64,000 nucleotides of DNA from an uncultured Oscillospiraceae bacterium (lineage in GTDB: Bacteria; Bacillota_A; Clostridia; Oscillospirales; Acutalibacteraceae): positions 11,336 to 75,335 of the forward strand of contig CAJUNS010000007.1 in assembly GCA_910587995.1 (NCBI GenBank), written 5' to 3'. Below the pieces are notes generated by a model. That model saw nothing but the letters and a program-made list of their open reading frames with translations, did no database searches and was not told the DNA's origin. Shown piece after piece: positions 25,520 through 33,511 of the stretch. Each line of letters starts with the position of its first letter. Within the stretch, counting starts at the first letter, position 1. The position numbers were made by a program, and so were the translations under genes.

Positions 25520-25683
25520 ATACAAAAGCCTGGGTCCGGTTCCCGTTTTTTCCCGAAAAACCGGGAGATTTGGGGAATTCCAGCTCCTGGGCCGGAGTTT
25601 TTTAGCAAAAATTCGCAGTTCTTTCAAAAGGGCGAGGCTAAAATTCGTAAGAAAAATATTTGAATTTTTCGTTCATTCCGCTC

Positions 25684-25712
25684 TTGGAAAAGCTTTGAAA
25701 TTGGTGTATACT
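25684..25712 (+). promoter_or_regulatory. Promoter of the P-type ATPase operon
   Basis: TTGGAA (25684-25689), 17-bp spacer, TATACT (25707-25712). The rest of the 25425-25784 gap shows nothing else recognisable. Confidence 0.7.
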
Positions 25713-25784
25713 TAGGAAAAGCGCGGGGCCCGGGGCCGGTCTGGCCCGCTCCGCGGCCAGTTTTCGAAACAGAAAGGAGTTCCC

Positions 25785-28235
25785 ATGCCTTTGAAAAAAA
25801 CTGCCACGCAACCGCCCGCCCAAACCCGGCCGGCCGCCCGTTTTTATCCCGACCCAGCCCAGGGCCTTATGCCCCAACAGGTGGAGCAGCGCATGGCCCA
25901 GGGCCTGCACAACGGCGACTCCGGCGTGAAGAGCAAAACCGAGGGCCAGATTATTTGGGAAAATGTCTTCACCTTTTTCAACCTTTTAAACTTCGCCCTG
26001 GCTCTGGCCGTTATTCTGGTGGGCTCCCCCCGCAGCGCCCTGTTTATGGGGGTCATCTTCTCCAACATTGTCATTGGCTCCTTCCAGGGCATCCGCGCCA
26101 AGCGGACCATTGACAAGCTCTCTCTCATCTCCTCGCCCAAGGCCAATGTCATCCGGGGCGGCCAGCGCTTTACCATCCAGGTGGAGGACGTAGTTCTGGA
26201 TGACATCCTTTTGCTGGAGTCCGGCAACCAGATCTGCTCCGACGCCATGGTGGCCAGCGGCGAGTGCGAGGTCAACGAGTCTCTGCTCACCGGCGAGGCG
26301 GACCCCATCCTCAAGCGGCCCGGGGACCAATTGCTCTCCGGCAGTTTTCTGGTCAGCGGCAGCTGCTGCGCCCAGGTGGAGCATGTGGGCCGGGAAAACT
26401 ACGCCAACCAGATTACCGGCGGCGCCAAAACCGTAAAAAAGCGCAACTCCGAGATCATGAATTCCATTGACTTTATTGTTAAGATTATCGGCTTTGCCAT
26501 TCTGCCCATTGGCGGGCTGCTCTTTTGGAAGCAGTATTTCGTTTTGGGCGATACCTTCCAGAACTCTGTGGTCAGCACCGCCGCCGCCATGGTGGGCATG
26601 ATCCCCGAAGGGTTGGTGCTGCTGATCAGCCTGGCCTTCGCGGTCAGCGTCATTAAGCTCTCCGCCCGGAAAACCCTCTGCCAGGATATGTACTGCGTGG
26701 AGACTCTGGCCCGGGTGGACGTGCTCTGCCTGGACAAAACCGGCACCATCACCGAGGGCAGCATGCAGGTGGACGAGATGATTCCCTTTGAGGGTTTTTC
26801 GGAGGAAGCCATGCGGGAGGCCCTTACGGCCCTGGTCAACAGCCTGCCGGACAGCAACCCCACCTTTCTGGCTTTAAAGGACCACCTGCCGGGGGCCAGC
26901 GCTTGGCGGGCGGGGGAGATTGTCCCCTTCTCTTCCGCCCGAAAATGGAGCGGGGCCTATTTTGCCAGGCAGGGCTGCTATGTAATGGGCGCGGGGGAGT
27001 TCATTCTGGGCTCCGCCTTTGGGGCCATCCAGGCGCAGGTGGAGAGTTATTCCCAAAAGGGCCAGCGGGTGCTGCTGCTGGCCCGGTCGGACCAGCCCTT
27101 TGACGGGAAAGAGCTGCCCAGCGGCCTGGCCAGCATGGGCTTGGTGCTGATCAGCGATAAAATCCGCCAGGAGGCCCCCCGGACCCTGCGCTACTTTGCG
27201 GACCAGGGGGTGGACTTAAAGGTCATCTCCGGCGACAACGCGGTGACCGTCTCCAACATTGCCCGCAAGGCCGGCCTGGAAAACGCCCACCGCTATGTAG
27301 ACGCCACCACCCTGCGCACCGAGGAGGATATCCGCCGGGCCGTGCGGGAATACTCTGTGTTTGGGCGGGTGACGCCCCAGCAGAAGCTGGCCTTTGTGAA
27401 GGCGCTGAAGGAGGACGGCCATACGGTGGCCATGACCGGCGATGGGGTTAACGATGTGCTGGCCCTAAAGGAGGCGGACTGCTCCATTGCCATGGCCTCG
27501 GGCAGCGACGCGGCCCGCACGGTCTCCAATTTGGTGCTGCTGGATTCCAACTTTGCCTCCATGCCTGTGGTGGTCCAGGAGGGCCGGAGGTCCATCAACA
27601 ATTTGCAGCGTTCCAGCTCGCTGTTTTTGGTAAAGACCATCTTCTCGGCCCTCATCGGCGTGCTGTTCATCTTCATCAACTATACCTACCCCTTTGAGCC
27701 CATTCAGCAGACGCTGATCAGCTCCCTGACCATTGGAGTGCCCTCCTTTATTCTGGCGCTGGAGCCCAACAACGACCGGCTGCGGGGCAAGTTCATCGGC
27801 AATGTAATCCGCATGTGCATTCCCGCGGCCTTAACCATGACCGCCAATATTGTGGCCCTGTGCGCCTTGGCAGGGCCCCTGGAGCTCACCAGTGCCGAGG
27901 CCTCCACCATGGCCGTGGTTATGACCGCCATGACGGGCTTTATTATGCTCTTCAAGGTCAGCGCTCCTTTCAACACCCTGCGGGGGCTGCTGTTTGGGGC
28001 CATGCTCTCCGCCTTTTTGCTGGCCTTCCTGTTCATGGGCCCCTTCTTCGCCTTAGTAGACATGACTTTGCCCATGCTGGTGGCCCTGATGCCCCTTCTG
28101 CTGTTTGCCATTGTTTTCATGCTGGCGGCCCTGCATCTGGTGGACCATGTAATCGCCAACTCCCAAAGCCCTGTCTATCCGGGCCGGGTCCGGCAGAAAA
28201 TGAGGAGGAAAAAGGCCAATGGAAAACACGGTTAA
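25785..28235 (+). CDS. P-type cation-transporting ATPase, PEGL (CtpE-like) subtype
   Basis: 816 residues with about 10 membrane helices. LTGEAD (168-173) is the actuator loop, DKTGT (317-321) the phosphorylation site, and MTGDGVNDVLALKEAD the hinge motif. The ion-binding helix 4 reads MIPEGL (PEGL at 274-277) as in Ca2+-type pumps, but the protein is short and lacks a heavy-metal domain, resembling mycobacterial CtpE, a Ca2+ ATPase. Ca2+ is therefore the likeliest ion; this is inference from subtype. ATG follows AAAGGAG. The next gene, a 107-residue membrane protein, overlaps its 3' end by 17 bases. Confidence 0.9.
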   Translation: MPLKKTATQPPAQTRPAARFYPDPAQGLMPQQVEQRMAQGLHNGDSGVKSKTEGQIIWENVFTFFNLLNFALALAVILVGSPRSALFMGVIFSNIVIGSFQGIRAKRTIDKLSLISSPKANVIRGGQRFTIQVEDVVLDDILLLESGNQICSDAMVASGECEVNESLLTGEADPILKRPGDQLLSGSFLVSGSCCAQVEHVGRENYANQITGGAKTVKKRNSEIMNSIDFIVKIIGFAILPIGGLLFWKQYFVLGDTFQNSVVSTAAAMVGMIPEGLVLLISLAFAVSVIKLSARKTLCQDMYCVETLARVDVLCLDKTGTITEGSMQVDEMIPFEGFSEEAMREALTALVNSLPDSNPTFLALKDHLPGASAWRAGEIVPFSSARKWSGAYFARQGCYVMGAGEFILGSAFGAIQAQVESYSQKGQRVLLLARSDQPFDGKELPSGLASMGLVLISDKIRQEAPRTLRYFADQGVDLKVISGDNAVTVSNIARKAGLENAHRYVDATTLRTEEDIRRAVREYSVFGRVTPQQKLAFVKALKEDGHTVAMTGDGVNDVLALKEADCSIAMASGSDAARTVSNLVLLDSNFASMPVVVQEGRRSINNLQRSSSLFLVKTIFSALIGVLFIFINYTYPFEPIQQTLISSLTIGVPSFILALEPNNDRLRGKFIGNVIRMCIPAALTMTANIVALCALAGPLELTSAEASTMAVVMTAMTGFIMLFKVSAPFNTLRGLLFGAMLSAFLLAFLFMGPFFALVDMTLPMLVALMPLLLFAIVFMLAALHLVDHVIANSQSPVYPGRVRQKMRRKKANGKHG

Positions 28236-28542
28236 ACTGGTGGTCTGCGCCGGGGCGGGAGTTTTTTCTCTTGCCCATCTTCTGGCCGCGGGCGTACAGG
28301 TTTTTCGTGGGCCCCGCCTCAGCCACATTGCCATGTCTTTGGGAGCCGTTGGCCTTCTCTGCGCCATTTTGGCCTGCTTCCTGGGCTGGCGGCTGGACTG
28401 GCTGGCGGCGTTGGCCTCCTGTGGGCTCATCTGCGGGGCGGCGGTACAAAACGGAAGTGAGGCCGGAAGCGTTCATCTTTCTCACCACATCACCCGGGCC
28501 GCTTTTGCGCTGCTGTTGGTTCTGGGCTTTCTTCGCGTATAA
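28219..28542 (+). CDS. Small hydrophobic membrane protein of unknown function
   Basis: 107 residues with about four membrane helices (about 8-26, 36-56, 58-76, 88-105) and a mid-protein VHLSHHITRA. It overlaps the P-type ATPase gene by 17 bases and has AGGAGGAAAA upstream of its ATG, so it is made with the pump and could be an accessory subunit. No family recognised. The MFS gene follows 12 bp later. Confidence 0.75.
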   Translation: MENTVKLVVCAGAGVFSLAHLLAAGVQVFRGPRLSHIAMSLGAVGLLCAILACFLGWRLDWLAALASCGLICGAAVQNGSEAGSVHLSHHITRAAFALLLVLGFLRV

Positions 28543-28554
28543 GGAGCGCGCGTT

Positions 28555-29709
28555 ATGCTTTCACGATACAAAAAAAGCTATCTAGCTTATGTTTTGCTTT
28601 TCTTCGGCTACTATTTATGCTTCGCGTCCTTCAGCGCGGTTATGTCCGTCTATTTGACGGGCATTGGCATGTCCGACCAGGAGATGTCCCTGATTCTCTC
28701 GGCGGCGGGTATTTTCTCCTTTTTTGTGGCCCCATTGGCCGGTTACGCCAATGACCGGGCCAAAAACCCCAAGGCCGTTACTGCGGTGATGATGGCCGCC
28801 ATTGGGGGCTTGGGGCTGGTCTTCGGCCTGTGCCGGGGGCTCTGGCCGCTGTTTATTCTCAATGGCGTCATCATGTCCTTTGTCAACAGCATTACGCCCA
28901 TCTGTGAGCGCATTGCGGGGGAGGGGCCCTTCCGCTATGGGGTGCTGCGGGTGTGGGGCACCTTTGGCTATGCCGCCGGAGCCCAGGTCTCTGGGCTGCT
29001 CATTGAAAAGCTGCCGGGCCAGGCCCTCTTCGCCTTTGCGGCCCTGGCCTGCCTGGTGTGCCTTGCGGGCCTTTTGGGGGTGGAGGTCCGTCCCGCCGCG
29101 CCCAAGGCCCAGGGGGAAAAGCCCCGGCTTTCCGCCCTGCTGGAAAGCCCCCAGTTCTTTTTGTTTCTGGCGGCGGCCTTTCTGTTCTCCGGCTGTTCCG
29201 GCGTCAACATGAACTATTGCCCCATGCTGCTGGACCAGATGGGGGTGTCCACCGGAGCGGTGGGCACGGTGCTGTTTTTCAGCACTTTGGTAGAGATTCC
29301 CCTGATCCTCTTTTCCAACAAATTTATGGACCGGCTCTCTGGTAAAGTGCTGGCTGGGGCCTGCTTTTTGCTGGCGGTGTTTCAGTATGCGGTGTACGGG
29401 ACAGCCCCTTGGGCCTGGGCTGTGGTAGGGGTTATGGTGGCCGTGAAGGCGGTGGCCTCTACGCTGTATATGATGCTCTGCTTAAAAATGGTCCGCAGCC
29501 TGATACCCCGTGGGCTGACCACCACCGGACTCGCGGTGGTGGCGGCAGTGAACAACCTGGCTGGCATCGTGATGCAGAACTTGGCGGGCTTAACCGTCAG
29601 CCGCAGCAGCATTCCGGTGATGTACCTGTGCATGGGGGCTCTGTGCCTGCTGGGGCTGCTGCTGACCTCTTTCCTGAGAGTCCGCAACGACGAGAACGTG
29701 TTCGGCTAA
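28555..29709 (+). CDS. MFS transporter
   Basis: 384 residues with about 12 predicted helices. The loop between helices 2 and 3 has APLAGYANDRAKNPKAV, a variant of the MFS signature GXXXDRXGR. The layout resembles MFS_1-like (LacY/nucleoside symporter-like) carriers. The substrate cannot be told. It starts 12 bp after the small membrane protein gene, AAGGAGCG upstream, and ends before a bidirectional terminator, closing the ATPase operon. Confidence 0.88.
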   Translation: MLSRYKKSYLAYVLLFFGYYLCFASFSAVMSVYLTGIGMSDQEMSLILSAAGIFSFFVAPLAGYANDRAKNPKAVTAVMMAAIGGLGLVFGLCRGLWPLFILNGVIMSFVNSITPICERIAGEGPFRYGVLRVWGTFGYAAGAQVSGLLIEKLPGQALFAFAALACLVCLAGLLGVEVRPAAPKAQGEKPRLSALLESPQFFLFLAAAFLFSGCSGVNMNYCPMLLDQMGVSTGAVGTVLFFSTLVEIPLILFSNKFMDRLSGKVLAGACFLLAVFQYAVYGTAPWAWAVVGVMVAVKAVASTLYMMLCLKMVRSLIPRGLTTTGLAVVAAVNNLAGIVMQNLAGLTVSRSSIPVMYLCMGALCLLGLLLTSFLRVRNDENVFG

Positions 29710-29755
29710 GGCCCCGTCCCCTGGGGCGGCGGACTTGTGCCAATCAAAGCAAAAG

Positions 29756-29793
29756 ACGCGCGGAAGAGAAAACCTCTCTCCCGCGCGTTTTTA
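29756..29793. terminator. Bidirectional terminator between MFS and flavodoxin genes
   Basis: ACGCGCGG (29756-29763) pairs with CCGCGCGT (29781-29788), with inner AGAG/CTCT, then TTTTT; the minus strand also has a T-rich tail. Confidence 0.85.
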
Positions 29794-30333
29794 TTATGAA
29801 CCCATTGGCCATGTGCTTTCCCTGAGCAGCTCCAGCATAGGCTTTAGCAGCGCCCGGTCCGAGATGTCATAGGAACCGGCAATGGCCTTTTGCATCTCCG
29901 CCTCTTCCGGGGTTTTGTCCGCTTTGTGATCCAAAAACCGCGCCAGGCCTTTCATCATGGCCCGGTCCAAAAAACCCATGCGCTCATAGCAGAGCCCAGC
30001 CTGAAAGTAGAAATGAGGGATAGCCGCCCGCTGTTCTTGGGTCAGGTTTTGCTCCCAAAACTGCTGGATGGTTTCCTGGGCGGTATTGGGCATGGCCCCG
30101 GTGACGAACAGCACCAGGCGTTGGGCCCCTGACTTTTCATAGGCGCTTAAAGCCTGCTTTAGGCCATCGGCCCGGCCAGCGTGGGCGCGGGTGCCAAAGA
30201 CGATGGTATGGTACCCCCGCATAGGGCTGCGGCCCCAGGGGGCAAGGGCACAGGCCAAGTCATCCGCGGCCCACTGCGCGTATTTTTGTGTAAAGCCGGT
30301 TTGCGATTTGTAAAGAATAAGGGTCCGGTTCAT
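29794..30333 (-). CDS. Flavodoxin-domain protein
   Basis: 179 residues. TLILYKSQTGFTQKYAQWAADD at the N-terminus is the FMN phosphate-binding loop of flavodoxins (S-x-T-G-x-T). The later YHTIVFGTRAHAGRADGL fits the flavin-ring loops, as in HemG-like flavodoxin domains. It probably carries FMN and transfers electrons; the partner is unknown. Its ATG overlaps the stop of the TetR gene by 4 bases, so the regulator and this protein are made together. Confidence 0.88.
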   Translation of the reverse strand: MNRTLILYKSQTGFTQKYAQWAADDLACALAPWGRSPMRGYHTIVFGTRAHAGRADGLKQALSAYEKSGAQRLVLFVTGAMPNTAQETIQQFWEQNLTQEQRAAIPHFYFQAGLCYERMGFLDRAMMKGLARFLDHKADKTPEEAEMQKAIAGSYDISDRALLKPMLELLRESTWPMGS

Positions 30334-30896
30334 GATTTTTCCTCCAAAATTTCTTTGAAAAAGGCCTGATAGGCAGCGTCCTGCTGGGCGAAAACTTCCT
30401 GGGAAGGGATGCCCGGGGAAGTGACCGCGAAAAGAGTGCCCAGCCCTAAGGTATAGATGAGCATGTGCATGTGCAGAGCCCGCGCTTTTTCAAGGGAAAG
30501 GCCCAGCGCCTGAGCAATGGACTGGGCGGTGCCGGGGGTGGCGGAACGGTCGTAGAGCTCTGACAGGGAGGAGACCCCCAGCCGGGGCTGAAAAATGAAA
30601 ATGCGGAATAGGTGGGGCTCCTCCTGGGCCAGCTGCAAATAGGCCCGGCCCAGGGTGAGGAAGGGATTTTGGGGGTCTACCCGCTGGGCGGCAAAGCGGC
30701 GGACAAAGGCATCGGCCCGGGCCACCACCTCTTGGCGCAGGCTGTGAATGTTTTGGCAGTAGCTGTAAAGGGGCTGAACAGAGCAGTGCAGAGCGCCGGC
30801 GATGTTTTTCACCATAACCTGCTCCAAGCCGCCGGAGCGGGCCAGAGCAAAGGCGGCGTCCACCACCATTTCCTTTGTGATACGCTGTTTCGGCAT
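30330..30896 (-). CDS. TetR family transcriptional regulator
   Basis: 188 residues. The N-terminal helix-turn-helix spans about residues 6-52 (TKEMVVDAAFALARSGG; VKNIAGALHCSVQPLYSYCQN), with an all-helical C-terminal ligand domain resembling TetR_C WHG-type modules. ATG at 30896 is chosen because GGAGG lies just upstream; the in-frame ATG at 30914 overlaps poor context. It probably represses its own operon with the flavodoxin: two A/T palindromes lie between its -10 box and start codon. The ligand is unknown. Confidence 0.9.
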   Translation of the reverse strand: MPKQRITKEMVVDAAFALARSGGLEQVMVKNIAGALHCSVQPLYSYCQNIHSLRQEVVARADAFVRRFAAQRVDPQNPFLTLGRAYLQLAQEEPHLFRIFIFQPRLGVSSLSELYDRSATPGTAQSIAQALGLSLEKARALHMHMLIYTLGLGTLFAVTSPGIPSQEVFAQQDAAYQAFFKEILEEKS

Positions 30897-30919
30897 GGGA
30901 ACCTCCATGTACAATTTGT

Positions 30920-30943
30920 GTTATATAACCAGTATTATATAAT
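30920..30943 (-). promoter_or_regulatory. Possible TetR operator: two palindromes
   Basis: GTTATATAAC (30920-30929) and ATTATATAAT (30934-30943) are perfect 10-bp palindromes 14 bp apart centre to centre. They lie between the -10 box and the start codon, a usual place for an autoregulatory site. Confidence 0.5.
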
Positions 30944-30947
30944 ATGG

Positions 30948-30976
30948 ATTATACATCATGCGCGGGGCCTTGTCAA
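30948..30976 (-). promoter_or_regulatory. Promoter of tetR-flavodoxin, next to repeat copy E
   Basis: Minus strand: perfect TTGACA (30976-30971), 17-bp spacer, perfect TATAAT (30953-30948). The -35 box abuts a shortened copy of the promoter-linked repeat. Confidence 0.92.
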
Positions 30977-31035
30977 CCCCAGAGAGGGGCGGGGGAACAC
31001 GAAAAGCTCTCCGAAACGGACACCCCCGAGGGGAG
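30977..31035 (-). repeat. Promoter-linked dispersed repeat, copy E (internally deleted)
   Basis: Minus strand reads GGTGTCCGTTTCGGAGAGCT, then CGTGTTCCCCCGCCC, then jumps to TCTCTGGGG directly before the -35 box. The second hairpin arm and most of the 3' part are missing. The 5' half is nearly identical to copy B at 54283. Confidence 0.75.
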
Positions 31036-31073
31036 AAAGGAAGCCAAGTGAAAGCGCAGGTGGGACTTTTCCC

Positions 31074-31106
31074 TAAAAAAAGAAAACCCCGGCGCGAAAC
31101 CGGGGT
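31074..31106 (-). terminator. Terminator of the 219-residue protein gene
   Basis: Minus strand: ACCCCGG (31106-31100) pairs with CCGGGGT (31092-31086), then TTTCTTTTTTT. Confidence 0.85.
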
Positions 31107-31140
31107 CCTCTCAAAACTCTGTTTTCCGTTTAAGTAGAGC

Positions 31141-31800
31141 TTACTTGCCGTCGCCGGGGTTGAAGTAGTTTTCGAACATCTTGTTTACCGCGTCAATGGT
31201 CTGACCGGCAATCTCCGGCAGGTCGCCGCCCCAAGCCTTACCAGCGGCTTTATAGCCCTTCTCCACCGCAGCCTGCATTTCCTTCATTTTCTCCGGGTCA
31301 TCGCCAGCCAAAGCCTGGGCCATCTTGAAGATGCGCTCAGAGGTCTGCTTGACGCCCCAGTATCCATCCTCGGAAATAGCCTCCTGGGCGGCCTTTTTGG
31401 TCTCCATGTCCACATTCAGGTTGCCAGAGGAGAACATCCGCCAGAAGGAATCGTTCTGGGCGGTTTTGGCGGTAAAGCCCTGCTTGGAGAAAACGCCGGT
31501 CATCATGTCGATGAAGCGGTTCATCTGGTTGTCCAGGTCAGCCTTCAAGCTCTTGACCAAAGCGGCCCGGTCCTCGGCGCTCATTTTGTTAACGTTCTTG
31601 GCGTCCCCGCTGAGCTCCACATTGTCGGGCTTCTGCTCCACCTTTTCCTGGGAGGCCTGACCTTCAGCGGCCTGTGCTTCCGAAGCCTTTTTGGTGCTTT
31701 CCGCCTCGCTGGTCTTGCCAGCGCCGGTGGACTTTGTGGCGGGAATGGAATTGGAGACGGTTTGATAACGGTTCAGTTTGGGATCAAATTCAAGTGCCAT
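31141..31800 (-). CDS. Hypothetical soluble protein, disordered N-terminus
   Basis: 219 residues, no signal or membrane segment. Residues about 15-60 are Ser/Lys/Glu/Ala-rich low complexity; a VELSGDAKNVNKM element follows and the rest (about 75-219) looks all-helical, with FSKQGFTAKTAQNDSFWRMF and a Trp/Gly-rich GYKAAGKAWGGDLPE. The VELS patch is reminiscent of linkers in some flagellar and anti-sigma proteins, but no family can be named. AAGGAGG precedes the ATG; TATACT at 31845-31840 could be its -10. It stands alone between terminators. Confidence 0.75.
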   Translation of the reverse strand: MALEFDPKLNRYQTVSNSIPATKSTGAGKTSEAESTKKASEAQAAEGQASQEKVEQKPDNVELSGDAKNVNKMSAEDRAALVKSLKADLDNQMNRFIDMMTGVFSKQGFTAKTAQNDSFWRMFSSGNLNVDMETKKAAQEAISEDGYWGVKQTSERIFKMAQALAGDDPEKMKEMQAAVEKGYKAAGKAWGGDLPEIAGQTIDAVNKMFENYFNPGDGK

Positions 31801-31934
31801 GGGATAAATTCCTCCTTACGTTTTCCAATGTCTCTATCTAGTATATCGGATAAAAATGGAAAAACATTACCCTTCCTCTGGGATTTCTCCGCATTTCTTA
31901 TGCGGCTCCATCGGGGCGCCGCTTTGGCTCTTCC

Positions 31935-32885
31935 TTACCGGCTGTCCCGCTGGGCGGCGTCCATCAGCGCCGTAAAGACGCCTTGGCCCTGGGCGGGGGC
32001 GCTGCGGCCCCCATAGGTCCTGGCGGACAGCTGGTAAACGGGCAGCAGATAGCATGTTCCGTTTTCCGCCGCTCCGTCAAAGTAGTACCCTAACTGGCAG
32101 TCCGTAACCAGGGCCTCTCCCGCGCCCTCTGCTGTTGAGGCCGCGTTTTCCGGGTGGTTCAGCAGCTCCGCCACGGTCTGGTCCTGGGTTTTCAGCTTCA
32201 CACTCCCGCTGGCTTTCACGGGCGCGGCTTGCTGGTATGCGCTTAGAGTTTCGCCCCCGTTGCCCAGAACCATCACAATCCGGTAGAGCCCGTATACCGG
32301 GCGGCCCTCCACGCTGGGATGGAACGCCACTTGGACCTCAAAGGCACGGCGTTGGTCCCCTTCTCCAGCGTAGCTGTAGGAGACGGTGGGTTCGCCCAAA
32401 TCGCCTTCAAACAGTTGGTTTGCTTCGATGCTTTCCCGGACCAGCCGGACCGCCTCCTCTTCGCTGGGCAGCTGGGGGGCCGGGTTGGGCTCCTGGGTCC
32501 CGTTTGGGGTCACGGCCCACATGCCGTTTTGGGTGTTCAGAGAGACCGTCAGGTCCCGGTCCTCCAGGGTGAAGAATTCCTCGCCCAGGTCCGCGTTGTA
32601 GACAGAAGGGTAGGCGGTCAGGTCCTCAATGCCGAAAAGGCCCGCGATCTGTGCCAGCAGATCTTCCCGGCTGGCCGGCTCCAGCACGTAGACCGGCGCG
32701 CTTTCCTGCTGGGGGAAGGACAGGGACGGGTCCACGGAATAGGCGATGGCGTCCCCGCTGCCCTTTTGGGGCAGGCGCAGGGCGGGGATGGAAGCGGCGT
32801 TCTCCCGAATCAGGGTGAAACTGGTTAGGGTAAGGAGAAGAGCAGCAGCTCCGGCAAAAAGGACCAGCCTGTGTTTTTTTCGCAT
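31935..32885 (-). CDS. Membrane-anchored extracytoplasmic protein of unknown function
   Basis: 316 residues. MRKKHRLVLFAGAAALLLTLTSFTLI is a start-anchor signal helix without a lipobox, so the rest faces outward. The body shows two similar alpha/beta stretches (about 70-170 and 180-310) resembling PepSY or YycH/YycI-like folds, but no motif is decisive. ATG at 32885 is chosen for GGGAGG upstream. It is the third gene of the GH3 operon, 48 bp after the GyrI-like gene. Confidence 0.7.
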   Translation of the reverse strand: MRKKHRLVLFAGAAALLLTLTSFTLIRENAASIPALRLPQKGSGDAIAYSVDPSLSFPQQESAPVYVLEPASREDLLAQIAGLFGIEDLTAYPSVYNADLGEEFFTLEDRDLTVSLNTQNGMWAVTPNGTQEPNPAPQLPSEEEAVRLVRESIEANQLFEGDLGEPTVSYSYAGEGDQRRAFEVQVAFHPSVEGRPVYGLYRIVMVLGNGGETLSAYQQAAPVKASGSVKLKTQDQTVAELLNHPENAASTAEGAGEALVTDCQLGYYFDGAAENGTCYLLPVYQLSARTYGGRSAPAQGQGVFTALMDAAQRDSR

Positions 32886-32933
32886 TTCCGGCACCTCCCA
32901 TTGTTTGGCCAAAGCGAAACCATCGTGCATACC

Positions 32934-33485
32934 TTAACCGGCCACCGGCACATAGAGCCAGCAGCCCGCGATGCTCCCGTCCTCGTTGTGGCGGTAGTAC
33001 TCCACAATGGGCAGGGCGTTGTCCTGCACCTGGAACCCCAGCCGGGGCCCCAGGCTGTCGCTGACCCACTGGTAGGGGGGCACGCCACCGGTCCAGGGCT
33101 CCGAGTCCAGGGCCCGGGCAGTGGACTCGTTGATCTCTACCCGCAGAAAGCGCCCGCCCGGGAGCCACAACAGGTCAAAGCCCTCCGGCTGGCGGCGGCC
33201 CTCCACATGGAAGCCGAAGAACACCCCGCTGGGCCGCTGATTGGAGAGATAATTGATGCTCAAGCACACATCCCAGCCCTCTTCCGGGTCCACGGGAGAG
33301 AGCTCCGCCTCGCCCAGGGCCACAAACTCTTCCATCAGCTTTTCCACATCGGGCTCATCGGTGCAGTTGGGCGCGTACTTCACCTTACCGCACCAAAGGG
33401 TCTCGGTCCACTCTACCAGCTGGGCGGAAGCTCCGTCAAACTGGAAATTTTGCAGCACCTTTTCTTGTTTATGGAGGGATTCCAT
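32934..33485 (-). CDS. GyrI-like / AraC effector-binding domain protein
   Basis: 183 residues without a DNA-binding domain. The fold pattern, with repeated beta-alpha-beta halves, FFGFHVEGRRQPEGFDLLWLPGGRFLRVEI and the C-terminal GCWLYVPV, resembles GyrI-like small-molecule-binding domains (SOUL/AraC_E_bind). It may sense a small molecule or sugar derivative for the neighbouring GH3 system. ATG at 33485 has GAGG upstream; ATG at 33509 is the alternative. It follows the GH3 gene within 30 bp. Confidence 0.72.
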   Translation of the reverse strand: MESLHKQEKVLQNFQFDGASAQLVEWTETLWCGKVKYAPNCTDEPDVEKLMEEFVALGEAELSPVDPEEGWDVCLSINYLSNQRPSGVFFGFHVEGRRQPEGFDLLWLPGGRFLRVEINESTARALDSEPWTGGVPPYQWVSDSLGPRLGFQVQDNALPIVEYYRHNEDGSIAGCWLYVPVAG

Positions 33486-33511
33486 AGGTATACCTCGTTT
33501 CTCAAACATTT

